64,000 nucleotides of DNA from Rosa chinensis. Its lineage: Eukaryota; Streptophyta; Magnoliopsida; Rosales; Rosaceae. Location of the stretch: assembly GCF_002994745.2 (NCBI RefSeq), contig NW_020126821.1, positions 186,001 to 250,000 of the forward strand. Direction: 5' to 3'. The position numbers were made by a program, and so were the translations under genes. Under the pieces are notes generated by a model. The model was not told the origin of the DNA. It searched no databases and saw nothing but the letters and a program-made list of their open reading frames with translations. Every line of letters begins with the position of its first letter. Positions within the stretch are counted from its first letter, which is position 1. Of the stretch, positions 1-11,206 are shown piece by piece.

Positions 1-3000
1 GGGGCCCACCACGTCCAAGATATGATCCTTACTCGAATACTTACAATCCTGGATGGAGGGACCACCCCAACTTCAAGTGGACAAACAATGAAAACACTCA
101 AAATCCCCTTGGAGGAAGTTTTCAACGTCCTCAAGCACCACCATCATTTCAAGGGCCATCTTTTCAAGGACATCATGGACCACCATTCCAAAGGCCCTAC
201 ATGCAGAATCAACATGCTTCAGGGAGTTCAAATCAAGGCGTTAACTATGACAAGATGTTTGAAGCTCTCACCAGTTCTACTCAGGTTTGGTTCAAGGACA
301 ACAGACCCACACCAAAGACATTGCGGATCTGAAGACGCAAATGGGTCAAGTTGTGGACTTTATGAGCAAGATTCATGAAACTGGGAAACTCCCTAGTAAC
401 ACCATACGAAATCCTAAGGGAAATGTGGAGAATGCATCTTTGGTGACTACTAGGAGTGGAAAGGTGTTTGTGGATCACCCTAAGAAAGCCAAGGAGGCTC
501 AAGTGGCCATTGAAGTTGAGGAGGAACAAGAAGCTACCAAGAAAAGCCTTGAAAAGGACCCTGCAACGTCCAAAGAAGAGACTAGGACGTCCTCCCCTTC
601 TAAAGCAAAACCGAAACCTAAAGGTAATGATTCTAACTTGTCTAATTCGGTTATTGCTAATCCTTCTTCGTCTTGTATGCCCTTCCCACGCAGATTTGCT
701 AAATCGAGGAAGGATGAAAGTGACCAAGCTATCTTGGAAACTTTCAAGAAGGTGCAAGTTAATCTACCCCTCCTTGAGGCTATCAAGCAAGTGCCTAGGT
801 ATGCTAAGTTCTTGAAAGAGCTTTGTACCTCAAGGAGAAATAAAGGTGAGAAGGAGGTAGTCAAGGTAAGTGAGAACGTATCCGCCTTAATTAAGAGGAA
901 ACTACCCCACAAATGCAAGGATCCTGGAAGTTTTACTATTCCATGCACTATTGGTAACTCTAGGTTTGAGAACGCTATGTTAGACTTAGGGGCATCTGTG
1001 AACGTCATGCCCTATTCTGTTTATGAAACCCTAGGTCTAGGTGAGCTTAAATCTAATAATGTTATCATTCAGTTAGCTGACAGGTCTAATGCATACCCTA
1101 GAGGTTTGTTGGAAGATGTCCTTGTGCAGGTTAATCATCTTTTCTTTCCAGTTGACTTCTATGTGTTGGAGATGGAGGACTCCCCAGTGAGTTCAACGCC
1201 ATTGCTATTGGGTCGCCCTTTCTTAAGGACGGCCAGGACCAAGATAGATGTGTATGATGGCTCTCTCACCATGGAATTTGATGGTGACGTTATTGGCTTC
1301 AACATATTTGAAGCTATGAGGTATCCTCTTGATGTTCATGATTGTTTTTCTATTGATATTCTGGACAATCTTGCACAGGAAATGTTTGATATCATGAATG
1401 AGGATACTTTGGTCACCACACTCGAGCAAGGAGTGGGATACACCAAGGATGGCGTCACACTCCAGGAAGATGTGCTCAAGGAAACATGTGAGGACGAAAT
1501 CATTGCTAATGTGTCCTTCCTTGAGGCATCATCCTTTGTAGGTAAGTCTCCTCCACCCTTGACCATTCAGTTATCTGCTAATAAGACTTTACCTTCAGTG
1601 GTTCAGGCACCAGAACTTGAACTTAAACCTCTACCAGACCACTTGAAGTATGTCTACTTAGGAGACAAGGAGACTTTACCAGTGATAGTGTCCTCCTCTC
1701 TTACTTCTTCTCAAGAGGAGAGATTGGTGGAGATGTTGAAACAACACAAGACCGCCATAGGATGGACATTGGCGGATATCAAGGGAATAAGCCCTACTAC
1801 TTGCGTCCATAGGATACTTCTTGAGGAGGGGACAAAACCCACTAGAGAGGCTCAACGTCGTCTCAACCCTCCTATGATGGAAGTTGTGAAGAAGGAAGTC
1901 ATCAAACTCCTAGATTGTGGCGTCATATACCCAATTTCAGACTCCAAATGGGTGTCCCCAGTTCAAGTTGTACCTAAGAAGTCAGGAGTGACTGTTGTGA
2001 AGAATGCAGAAAACGAACTGGTGCCCCAAAGGACAGTTACTGGCCACAGAGTTTGCATTGACTACAGGAAGCTCAACGCAACAACAAGGAAAGATCACTT
2101 TCCTCTTCCATTCATTGATCAGATGCTTGAGCGTTTGGCTGGACATGATTACTACTGCTTCTTGGATGGCTACTCAGGGTACAATCAGATTGCCATAGCC
2201 AATGAAGACCAAGAGAAGACGACATTCACTTGTCCCTTTGGAACATTTGCTTATCGACGTATGCCTTTTGGCCTATGCAACGCCCCAGGTACCTTTCAAA
2301 GGTGTATGGTAAGTATCTTTTCAGATTATATTGAGAAAATCATAGAGGTATTCATGGATGACTTTTCGGTTTTTGGAAAAAGCTTTGATGATTGTCTTAA
2401 TAATCTGGAAATTATTTTGAAGCGTTGTGTGGAAACTAACCTTGTGTTAAATTGGGAAAAATGTCATTTCATGGTTAGACAAGGTATAGTGCTAGGACAT
2501 ATTGTCTCTTCTAGGGGAATTGAGGTTGATAAAGCTAAGGTAGACCTTGTGCGTTACTTACCCTCTCCCACTTCTGTGAGAGAGATTCGTTCTTTTCTTG
2601 GCCATGCAGGGTTTTACAGGAGATTTATCAAGGATTTCTCCAAGATTTAGAGACCTCTATGCCAACTACTCCAAAAGGATGTGGCGTTTGTGTTTGACAA
2701 GGAGTGTCAAGAGGCTTTTGACAAGCTCAAGGAACTATTGACGTCTGCCCCTATCATGCTACCTCCAGATTGGTCCTTGCCCTTTGAGTTGATGTGTGAC
2801 GCCTCTGACTATGCAGTTGGAGCTGTTTTGGGGCAAAGAAAGGACAAACGACCTTATGCCATCTACTGCGCCTCAAGGACTCTGAATGATGCACAACTGA
2901 ACTACTCCACTACAGAGAAAGAGCTCCTTGCAGTTGTTTTTGCCCTTGAGAAGTTTCGTTCCTACTTACTTGGTACCAAGGTAATTATTTATACTGACCA

Positions 3001-4188
3001 TGCAGCTTTGAAGTACTTGATGACCAAGAAGGAGGCGAAACCAAGGCTCATTAGATGGACCCTACTCTTGCAAGAGTTTGACGTTGAAATCAAGGACAAG
3101 AAGGGTAGTGAGAACGTGGTAGCTGACCACTTGAGTCGTTTGGTGCACGCAGAAGATCCTCTCCCTTTGGTGGAGACGTTTCCAGATGAACAACTCTTTG
3201 GAATCCAGGTAAGTGAACCATGGTATGCGGATATTGTGAATTACATTGTTTCTAGGAAAATTCCTGATACCATGTCACGTGCTCATAGAGATAGGCTTAA
3301 GAAAACTGTTAAACAATATGTTTGGGATGAACCTTATCTGTGGAAATATTGCTCTGATCAATTGATTAGGAGATGTGTGCCTGAACATGAACATAACGCT
3401 ATACTCTCTTTTTGCCATTCTAAAGCATGTGGGGGTCACTTTGGGTCTAAGAAGACTGCGTTTAAAGTGTTGGAATCTGGGTTCTTTTGGCCAACGTTAT
3501 TTAAGGATGCTTATGCATATTGTTTGACTTGTGATAGATGCCAAAGAACAGGAAATCTAAGCTCTAGAGATCAAATGCCTTTATCTAATATCATAGCTGT
3601 TGAAATATTTGATGTCTGGGGTATAGATTTCATGGGACCTTTTCCTTCATCTTTTGGTTTTCTCTATATCTTGCTTGCTGTGGATTATGTGTCGAAATGG
3701 GTGGAGGCAAAAGCCACTCGAACTAATGACTCTAAGGTGGTTGCAGATTTTATCAAGTCTAACATCTTTAGCAGGTTTGGAATGCCTAGAGTTCTCATTA
3801 GTGATGGTGGTTCCCACTTTTGCAATCGGACGATTGAGGCTCTCTTGAAGAAATATGATGTGACACATAAGGTTTCTACACCTTATCACCCACAAACAAG
3901 TGGGCAAGCTGAGGTCTCCAATCGTCAAATCAAGGGGATATTGGAGAAGACTGTGAATCCTAACAGAAAGGATTGGTCCTTGCGTCTGGAGGATGCTTTG
4001 TGGGCCTACAGAACTGCATACAAAACTCCCATAGGTATGTCCCCATATCGAATTATCTATGGCAAACCTTGCCATTTACCTGTGGAGTTAGAGCACAAAG
4101 CTTGGTGGGCTGTGAAGCAGTTTAACATGGATCTAGATGAGGCTGGGCTTCATAGGAAGCTACAATTGCAAGAGTTAGAGGAGATTAG
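1..4188 (+). pseudogene. Element A gag-pol (3' part of Gag, protease, RT, RNase H, most of integrase), broken
   Basis: Bases 3 to about 285 encode the Gag tail (a Q/P/F-rich stretch after the zinc knuckle, matching B's Gag). The frame then shifts at about 285, where A is shorter than B. From 287 one frame runs through the protease (LDLGAS, Asp codon at 983), RT (FMDD at 2351-2362), RNase H and integrase. That frame is cut by a TAG at 2648-2650 where B has TCG, a single-base change at the RT/RNase H link. It then continues unchanged to the insertion of B at 4188. The integrase zinc-finger cysteines are near 3529-3541 and the DDE core is present. The family makes Gag, protease and polymerase as one polyprotein in cytoplasmic particles, with integrase acting in the nucleus. 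Relative to B and J the protein carries many substitutions, in keeping with greater age. Confidence 0.93.
4184..4188. repeat. TSD of element B, left copy (ATTAG)
   Basis: ATTAG directly precedes the LTR start TGATAGGAGC and is repeated at 25096-25100 directly after the LTR end ACATCA. Removing B and one copy restores A's integrase reading at this point. Confidence 0.97.
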
Positions 4189-4261
4189 TGATAGGAGCAT
4201 TTTAATGCGACGTTTTAACTGCATTTCCCTACACTTTTCTGCGCCATTTCCTTGAAAAATC

Positions 4262-4435
4262 CCTGTTTGGGAAAGTTTCCATTCTTTGATTGGGAAAGTT
4301 CCTTATTGTAGAAAGTTTCCATTTTTGTCTTCATTTTTCATTTCTCATTTCTGGAAAGTTTCTATTTTTCATTTTTAGTAAGTTTCTATTTTCATTTTTT
4401 AGAAAGTTTCTATTTTAAGTATAGTTTCTATTTTC
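4262..4435 (+). repeat. U3 array of GAAAGTTTCTATTTT-like units
   Basis: About seven imperfect copies of a roughly 15-25 base unit built on AAAGTTTC(T/C)ATTTT occur within 250 bp of the LTR start. The array recurs in the other LTRs of the family, with varying copy number and spacing (for example 22852-23022, 30058-30290, 45500-45680 and 57115-57310). It sits far upstream of the TATA box, where enhancer repeats are common in plant LTRs. Its function is not known. Confidence 0.75.
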
Positions 4436-5357
4436 AGGACCTCCGAGCTAGAAAGTGGAAATGAACGCACGAATGGAAAGAGGAGCTTGCGAACATCAAG
4501 ACGAACGAACATGAGAGAAAATGGCCCACACATTTGAGCAGAAATGAAGAAACAAGCTTTCCTAGTCCAACCAGGAAATCCTACAAAATGGAGGAAGGCT
4601 TCCCTAGCAAGTTTCCAACGCAACCATGAAAAAGAAATGGAAAAATATTGTGTTTTGCGTTGGAAAATGAGAAGGCTTGAAGATGAAGCAACGAGGCCCA
4701 AGAACTCTTTGGATTTTCGGCAAATTGGATAAAGGCCCATCAAAGCCCATGACATTAGGGTTTGTGACGAAAACCCAAACCCTTAAGGTTGTTGTTGCCG
4801 TGAATTTGCAAGAGAGAAACAAGGAGGTGGCGTCCAAGAAAATCAGAAATTAAAAGGAGATTTTCTAGGGTTATTTTTATGGAAATAAATCAAGAGATAA
4901 AACCCTAGAAGACCTAGCCGTCCAAGCCAAGAGGAAAACAAGGGGATGCCGTGCAAACCCTAGGGAATTCGGCAAAAGATAAGGAAGAGAAAAACTAGGG
5001 TTTTGCCGTGAGGAAAAATCAGAAAAAATAAAGAGATTTCGTGGAGATTTCTTAGGGAGCTTTTAAAGGAAAGAGAATATGTGTTGAACACAAAAAGCTC
5101 TCAAAGGAGTCTAGGTTCGTCCCCCTTTATTCTCTAAGTATATTGTTGCCGAAATTGGTGAAGGAAATCAGAAAATATCTATATATATTTCGGCAAGATT
5201 ATTTAGGGAATTTATATTGGAATTTTGTGATTGGTTGCACCACCTCATAGGGCTTATGTGGCACGAAATCATTGGAGAAAATTATGTGGAGGAAGCAAGA
5301 GATTGCCGTGAGCTTTGCTAGGGTTGTGGACGGATTGAAGACCTAGAAGCCGTCCCC

Positions 5358-5365
5358 TATATATT
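5358..5365 (+). promoter_or_regulatory. Putative TATA box of B 5' LTR (TATATATT)
   Basis: TATATATT follows a CCCC run and precedes a CT-rich stretch, an arrangement typical of plant LTR promoters. The same box occurs at 23942-23949 (3' LTR) and, on the minus strand, in C and J LTRs. Transcription would start about 30 bases downstream. Assigned from sequence only. Confidence 0.65.
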
Positions 5366-6518
5366 CCTCTCTTCTCTCAACGTCAAGAGTTCCGAAAATT
5401 CCACACTTTTGCGTTTATACTTTGAGAAAAAATCAGAAACTCTCTCTAGCCTAGCCGTGTTCATCTCCATCCTCTAGGGCAACCACGAAGTGCAAGCAAG
5501 GCCAAGGAAGAAGAAGACAAGCCGTGCACACCATCCACCCTCCACCTTGAAGATTGCTTTCGAAATTCAAGAGACCACATCATCACTTCATTCATCTCAT
5601 CTTCATCACGGTGTAATCCGATTCTCCTTGTACCTTTGCTTTGTATTTTCGTTGGTTTTGCCTTAGTTGACACATATGTATGAACAAGTATTGTTTTCTG
5701 AAATTTTATGATGAATTGTTAATTTTCAGATTCATATATTGCGATTTATGGTTGCTTTTGTGTGAGTGTTTGATTAAATTTGCATGATAGAAATCTTTTG
5801 TATGATTATCTTGAATGGTTCGAAACATTTAGGGTTTTTATGTGAATGTTGCTACGAATTTGAGAACATGAATCAACTTTTTGGTTTTGTGTTCTTGAAT
5901 CGATAAGTAGTAAAGGTTTTGTACAAAAACCGAATTTAATCAAAGAAGATTGCAATTAGGTGGACTTTTTCATACTAAGTTGCACATTTGAGTTGATAGC
6001 CTTTCTAGGTGTGTATTGCGTTAAACATGATATGATTGACTAGCTTTCTAGGGCTTGATTGCATGTTTGATAGAATTAATCTAGGTGCTTTCACTTAGGT
6101 TAATTAGCATTGAAAGTAAAATATGGGAAATTGTTTGCTTTTGAACGTTTCACATGATCAACTCCTCTTGCATGACTATGATGAACAATGATGAACTTGA
6201 ATTAATTTTAATCATGAGTTTCGACTTTGATCTTTGTTCTTGCATTCCATTTGTATTTTTATGTTTTTGCATTTTAATTATTTAGGTAACTTAGATTTTA
6301 TTTTCGGAAATTAAAACCAAAAACCAAAAACTCCCCCCTTTTCGTAAATATGTCTATATTTTGTAAATATTATACTTTGTTTTAATTTTAATTGTTTAAT
6401 TGTTTGACAATGACAGGTGTACCCTCAATCCCCGGAATAGAACGATCCCTATTTACTTTATACTACTAATGACATTTCAGGGTTAAATTGGTCGCACGAC
6501 AAAAGCGACACCAATTTT

Positions 6519-6536
6519 TGGCGCCGTTGCCGGGGA
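6519..6536 (+). other. Primer-binding site of B, complementary to tRNA-Asp
   Basis: TGGCGCCGTTGCCGGGGA is the reverse complement of the 3' end (with CCA) of plant tRNA-Asp(GTC), from memory of that tRNA. The match continues a few more bases with one mismatch. It lies five bases (ATTTT) after the LTR end. Athila-type elements are known to use tRNA-Asp. Confidence 0.93.
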
Positions 6537-6729
6537 TTGAAAAATCATTTGTCACTTTGTGAATAATATTTGTTTTGTTTATATTGTGATCGAAAAAAGA
6601 AAAAAAAAAAAAAAAAATTTACTTGTTAATTATTTTGTAAATTGTCGAAAATTAGTAATTAATTACTTAGGTTGTTATTTATATTGTTGAATACGAATTT
6701 TAATTGTAGGTTGTAAATTAAAGAAGGAA

Positions 6730-7125
6730 TAGGTGAAGTCGTGTTTATTAATATTGGCCTAAACCCCTTATTGGTACCTAGTTCAGGTCCCTTAAGGTTG
6801 AGGGCGGCCTTTATTAACATTCATTGAACTGTCTTCACACTTAGGACCTTTTTCATCCAAGTAAGTATAGCCTATGTGGGGTGGTGTCTAGGAAAGGGGA
6901 CAACGCTCATGACTGGTTCTTGGATTCAGAAGTGCTTACAAATGGGCGTAAACCTCAATGAGGGAGTAGCCTATGCCAAAATGGATCCTACCTCTCGTGG
7001 TCGCCCTCCCCTACCTGGCCATTTCAGTAAGGTTGCCCAAAGGATGTAGGAGGGACTTAGTGTCTTGACGATTATACTTGGGCCGCACGTCCACTTGATT
7101 TACCGCTTGGAATTTAATTCGAAAT
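6730..7125 (+). repeat. Leader module, copy 1
   Basis: Shares ordered blocks with the second copy: TTAATATTGGCCT, then GGTTGAGGGCGGC followed by TTTATTAACATT, then GGTGTCTAGG-like, AACCTCAATGAGGGAGTAGC, CCAAAATG, and CTGGCCAT. The spacers differ. It is kept in C (about 13490-13850), D (about 38755-39125), J (about 54470-54815) and K (about 59145-59500). Confidence 0.8.
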
Positions 7126-7306
7126 CAATGGTATTTATAACAAATAAAAATATTGTGATTCACTAAGGTATATTGGATTAAACATAGTCTTGAAAAGGGT
7201 AGCTGTTTCAGTCCCATTGCACATCGAGACTCCCTGTTCCCGTACCTAAGTATTGAAAATAATTGTAAAAGAAAAGAAAAGAATGTAAATAATTGTACTT
7301 AATTTC

Positions 7307-7309
<3 letters not shown>

Positions 7310-7339
<30 letters not shown>
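7310..7339 (+). repeat. Poly(A) run in leader
   Basis: Thirty A residues on the element's sense strand. The matching tract is 36 bases in J (54215-54250, as T) and 52 in K (58879-58930, as T), so length varies between copies. A genome-encoded A-run inside the leader is a family trait. Confidence 0.9.
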
Positions 7340-7342
<3 letters not shown>

Positions 7343-7479
7343 GTACAAATTGTGACGTTTTGTTTATTCTTGTTTGAAAGTTTTGTGTAAATTGTGTCTA
7401 ATCTTGTTAAACAAAAGAAATGTAAAGAATTAATTGTAAATATTGTTAACTTCTTGATTGTTATAAGTGTGTAAAATCG

Positions 7480-7910
7480 TATGAGTAGATAAGGGCCCTT
7501 TTGTTAATATTGGCCTTAACCCTTCATTAGTGCCTTTCTAAGGTCTTATGAGGTTGAGGGCGGCTTTTATTAACATTTGGAGGACTGTCTAACACATGAG
7601 TTCTTTTCAAGCTGAGTAAGGGGCATATAGGTGGTGTCTTAGGTTGAGACCCTGGGTGATGGGTTCAAATTGGATCTCAGAGATACTATAGACCGTGCGT
7701 AAACCACAATGTGGGAGTAGCCAATAGGGGCCTAAACCTCAATGAGGGAGTAGCCTCCGTAGTGTCACCAAAATGAGTCCTCCCTCTCACTTACCTCTTA
7801 ATCTGGCCATCTAGCCTTCTGAAACAAAGGAAAGTGACTTATGTCTAGGCGACTATCCCTAGATCGTAGCTCACCAATAGTAGTGGTTTCTATTGGGCTC
7901 GACTTACAAC
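7480..7910 (+). repeat. Leader module, copy 2, with an inner tandem duplication
   Basis: Diverged copy of the module at 6730-7125. Inside it, a roughly 25-base unit containing AATG(T/A)GGGAGTAGCC occurs twice in a row (about 7700-7755). K also has both units (58455-58515) and J has one (53835-53865). Confidence 0.75.
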
Positions 7911-8231
7911 TTGTAGTCAATTGAGATATTAACTTTATTTTGTAAAGATAATAAGATACTTGAACATAACCTCTACTTGTAAATTGTGTTGTTTTGGACA
8001 TTTTATACTTGTATAAACTTCTTACGTGGTTTATTTGTGAAAAGATTGTGGATAGTTTTTAATTTATACTTCTCTTTATACTTGTATAAATCATAAATAG
8101 TAAAGTCGTGAATAGTAACTTGTGAATAGTGACTCGTGAATAGTAAGGTTGATGTATAAATCACTAATTTGTAATTAACTCACTTTATACTTTGCTAACT
8201 TCTTTGAATTTTGATGATGTTCAGGATTCCT

Positions 8232-8252
8232 ATGAATGACCGAGCCTTTTAG
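8232..8252 (+). other. Short upstream ORF overlapping the gag start
   Basis: The gag start reads ATGAATGA: an upstream ATG four bases ahead of the gag ATG opens a six-codon frame (MNDRAF) ending in TAG at 8250-8252. The same arrangement is present in J (near 53345) and K (near 57975). It could tune gag translation by leaky scanning. Its role is inferred. Confidence 0.55.
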
Positions 8253-9153
8253 ATCCTCTACACTAAAGGAAATTGAAGCAAGGCTCGCTCGCTTGAAGGG
8301 TCCTTCACTTCTTGAGCAGACAAGCCCTTCCCCTTCGACACACAGAGGGTACATCTTTAACGAACAAGGGAAGAGGACCTACTGTTCTGAGGAGTCTACA
8401 TCACCTACACCAAGTCCATCTCCTCCTTCACGTTCACCTTCACCGGTGATTTCGTCCAACTCTACACCACCACCTACACCACCACCTGAAGAAGTCGAAG
8501 AAGAGAGAATGGCATCTATTAGGGAACTTTCCACTGCAACTGTTGAAGGAGGACCCCCTACAGGCATAGTATACCCTCCCCCTGCAGCTGGAAGGCAAGC
8601 AGAGTTTGAGCTAAAGAGTGGTTTGTTGCACAAGCTCCCTATCTTCCATGGACTTAATATGGAGGACGCTAACAAGCATGTTCGAGAATTTCAATCTGTT
8701 TGTGCAAACATGCAACCACAAGGGGCAGATGAGAACCTTCTTAAGATGAGAGCATTTCCATTCTCTCTAGCTGATAGAGCCAAGGATTGGCTATATGAAC
8801 TCCCTGCAGGACGTATCACCTCATGGGAAACAATGAGAAAGGCCTTCTTGGAGAAATACTTCCCAGCTTCTAAGGTCATCACACTCAGGAAGAAGCTCAG
8901 TGGAATAGAGCAAGCCCATGATGAGTCCTATGCTGCTTACTATGAGAGGTTCAATTCCTTACTTGCACAATGTCCTCAACATCAGATGAAGGATGAGACC
9001 CTACTCACATGTTTCTATGAAGGACTCTTACCCTTGGAAAGGCAAATGTTGGATGCTGCAGCTGGAGGAGCTTTTGTGGATAAGTCCCCTACAGTTGGGA
9101 AGGAGCTTATAGCTAATCGTGCTTTGAACTCCCAACAATATGAGGGAGTAGGA
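8236..9153 (+). pseudogene. gag: Element B Gag, N-terminal 306 codons, cut by element C
   Basis: Gag is the structural protein that forms the cytoplasmic particle around the element RNA. Residues 1-20 (MTEPFRSSTLKEIEARLARL) look amphipathic. A low-complexity Ser/Pro/Thr stretch covers about residues 45-90. A Retrotrans_gag-type capsid domain lies at about 125-285, with the usual W/Y/F spacing around DWLYELPAG, FLEKYFP and YYERF. The start is the ATG at 8236, conserved in J and K. The frame runs into the first three bases of inserted C (TGA), which ends it after GVG. It resumes in register at 16056 if C and one TSD copy are ignored. Confidence 0.93.
9149..9153. repeat. TSD of element C, left copy (TAGGA)
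   Basis: TAGGA precedes the C LTR end TGATGCGC and is repeated at 16051-16055 right after TATCA. Confidence 0.97.
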
Positions 9154-11191
9154 TGATGCGCTAAAAGCAAGCGCATAATTTAACCCTGAAATGTCATTAG
9201 TAGTAAAAGTAAGTAGGGATCGTTCTATTCCGGGGATTGAGGGTACACCTGTCATTGTCAAACAATTAAACAATTAAAATTAAAACAAAGTATAATATTC
9301 ACAAAGATATTCACAAGTATAAACATTATTTACGAAAAGGGGGGATTTTATTTTTGGTTTTTCGAAAATAAAACTAAGTAAACAAAACAATTAAAATGAA
9401 AAAACATAAATACAAATATGGAATGAGAGAACAAAGATCAAAACCGAAACATATGATCAAAATTGACTCAAACCCTAATATTGTTCATCTAAGTCGTGAG
9501 AAAGGAGTTGATCATGTGAAACATTCGAAAGCAAATGAATTCCCATTTTTTACTTTTCAATGCTAATTAACCTAAGCGAAAGCACCTAGATTAATCCTAT
9601 CAAACATGCAATCAAACCCTAGAAAGCTAGTCAATCATGTCATGTTTAACGCATTACACATAGAGAAAGGCTATCAACTCAAGTGTACAACTTAGTATGG
9701 AAAAGTCCACCTAATTGCAATCCTCGTTAATTAAATTCAATCTTTGTACAAAACCTTTACTACTTTGATTCAAGTTTACACAAAACGAAAAGTCGATTTC
9801 ATGTTCTTAAACCTAGCACCAATTATATCAAAACCCTAAGTGTTTGCAACCACATAAGATTAAAATACAAAAGTTATCTATAACGCAAATTTAATTAAAC
9901 AAACCCACATAAGCAACTCTCGAATCACAATAATATGAATCTGAAAATTCTCAATTAATCATAAAAATTCCAGAAATTAATATTTGTTCAAACACATATG
10001 TCAACTAGTTCATAACCAACGAAATTCAAAGCAAAGGTTACAAAGGAGAATCGGATTACACCGTGAGATGGGGATGGTGATGAACGATTGATGTGGTGGT
10101 CTCTTGAATCTCGAAAGCAAGCTTCAAGGTTGGATATGGATGATGGAAGCTCACGGCTATGCTTCTTCTCCCTTGGCCTTGCTTGAACTCGTGGAGATGA
10201 CTAGAGGATGGAGAAACTCACGGCTATGCTAAGAACTTTTCTGAATTTTTTCTAAAGTGTAAATTGTATGGGGGAGAGGAACCCTTGACGTTGAGAAAAG
10301 GGGAGAATATATAGGGGTACGGCTAGGGTTCTCCAGGCAATCAGAAATTTCCACATCACTTCAACCAATGGTATGATGCCAAGTAAGCCTTGTGATGTGG
10401 TCCAACCAATCGTAGAATGCCAAGTAAGCCTTGGTGTGTCATCTAACCAATCAAAACTCTCCAAATTAATTCCCTAAATTCCTTTAATATATATCCTTGC
10501 CGAAATTATATAAGGATTTTCTGATTTTCTTCATTAATTTCGGCCAAGAATATCTTAGGAGAGAGTAATTGCCGAAATTCCATAAATAAATGCTGATTTG
10601 CTTCACCATTTTCGGCCAAAAATCACATTTAAATCTTCCAAGAATATCTCTTTGCCCTTAAAAATCTCCCTTGAATTACTCCAATCAAAATCTTCAATTA
10701 TATTTTCAGATTTTCAAGTTGCCTCCTCCTTTTCCTCTTTGTATTTTACGGCAAACACATATATATTCTCCAAAAATATCTCTCATGTGACACAAACCCT
10801 AATTTCCATGGGCCTTTATCCATTTGCCGAAATCCATAACCTCTTGAGAGTTCTTGGGCCTCTGTGCGTCACCTTCAAGCCATGTCATCTTCATGAAACT
10901 TCTCGTTCCATTTATGAACTCAATTCTGCTTATTTATTCCAAAAACCTGAAAATAGAAGCTTTCTAAAATAAGAAATGGAAACTTTCTTAAACTAAAATG
11001 GAAACTTTCTTAAACTAAAATGGAAACTTTCTAAAAATGGAAAATAGAAACTACAAAACGGAAACTTTCTACAATTAGGAACTTTCCCATTCGAAGAATG
11101 GAAACTTTCCTAAACAGAGTTTTATTAAGGAAATAACGCAGAAAATATAGGGAAATAACAGTTAAAATGTCGCATTAAAATGCTCCTATCA
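9154..11191 (-). repeat. Element C 3' LTR
   Basis: 2038 bp with ends TGATGCGC...CTCCTATCA as read on the + strand. It belongs to a U3 subtype (ending in AGGGAAATAACAGTTAAAA before the terminus) shared with D and N and distinct from B/J. A TATA-like box lies at 10306-10313 on the minus strand. ORFs of 70 and 124 codons inside are duplicated in the other LTR only because the LTRs are identical. Confidence 0.95.
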
Positions 11192-11206
11192 AATTCCCCC
11201 ACACTT
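11192..11206 (-). other. Polypurine tract of C
   Basis: On the minus strand AAGTGTGGGGGAATT abuts the 3' LTR, the same tract as in A, B, D and J. It primes plus-strand DNA synthesis. Confidence 0.9.

Larger units (their letters stand above)
4189..6513 (+). repeat. Element B 5' LTR
   Basis: Starts TGATAGGAGC after the TSD and ends GCGACACCA five bases before the primer-binding site. It is 2325 bp. U3 holds an array of AAAGTTTCTATTTT-like units at about 4262-4435. A TATA box lies at 5358-5365, so R/U5 is roughly the last 1.1 kb. Compared with the 3' LTR (22773) I see small indels and a few base changes, including the terminal ACACCA against ACATCA. Confidence 0.95.
6537..8235 (+). other. Element B 5' leader (noncoding)
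   Basis: A 1.7 kb untranslated leader without long ORFs. It holds a short A-run near 6600, a 30-base A-run at 7310-7339, and two diverged copies of one module at about 6730-7125 and 7480-7910. C and D keep only the primer-proximal copy. The leader probably carries packaging and dimerisation signals, but nothing here proves that. Confidence 0.85.

Noticed and set aside
4262..4435. CRISPR-like array
   Set aside because: Units are degenerate, spacing is irregular, and the setting is a plant LTR.
4399..4755. 118-codon minus-strand ORF in LTRs, repeated at 22985-23341 and similar to ones at 45182 and 56717
   Set aside because: It lies in U3 of the LTR, runs against transcription and breaks in other copies. 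It is best explained as a by-product of LTR identity.
5461..5673. Conserved 70-codon ORF in U5-side LTR sequence (also at 24044, 44286, 55870 and 60570)
   Set aside because: Persistence follows from recent LTR copies. It is antisense to transcription, its ends shift between copies, and no domain is recognisable.
6519..6536. tRNA-Asp gene
   Set aside because: Only the 3' acceptor and T-arm complement is present, at each LTR edge. These are primer-binding sites.
10598..10972. 124-codon ORF repeated at 15457-15831
   Set aside because: It repeats only because the two LTRs of C are identical. N and D LTRs do not keep it open.
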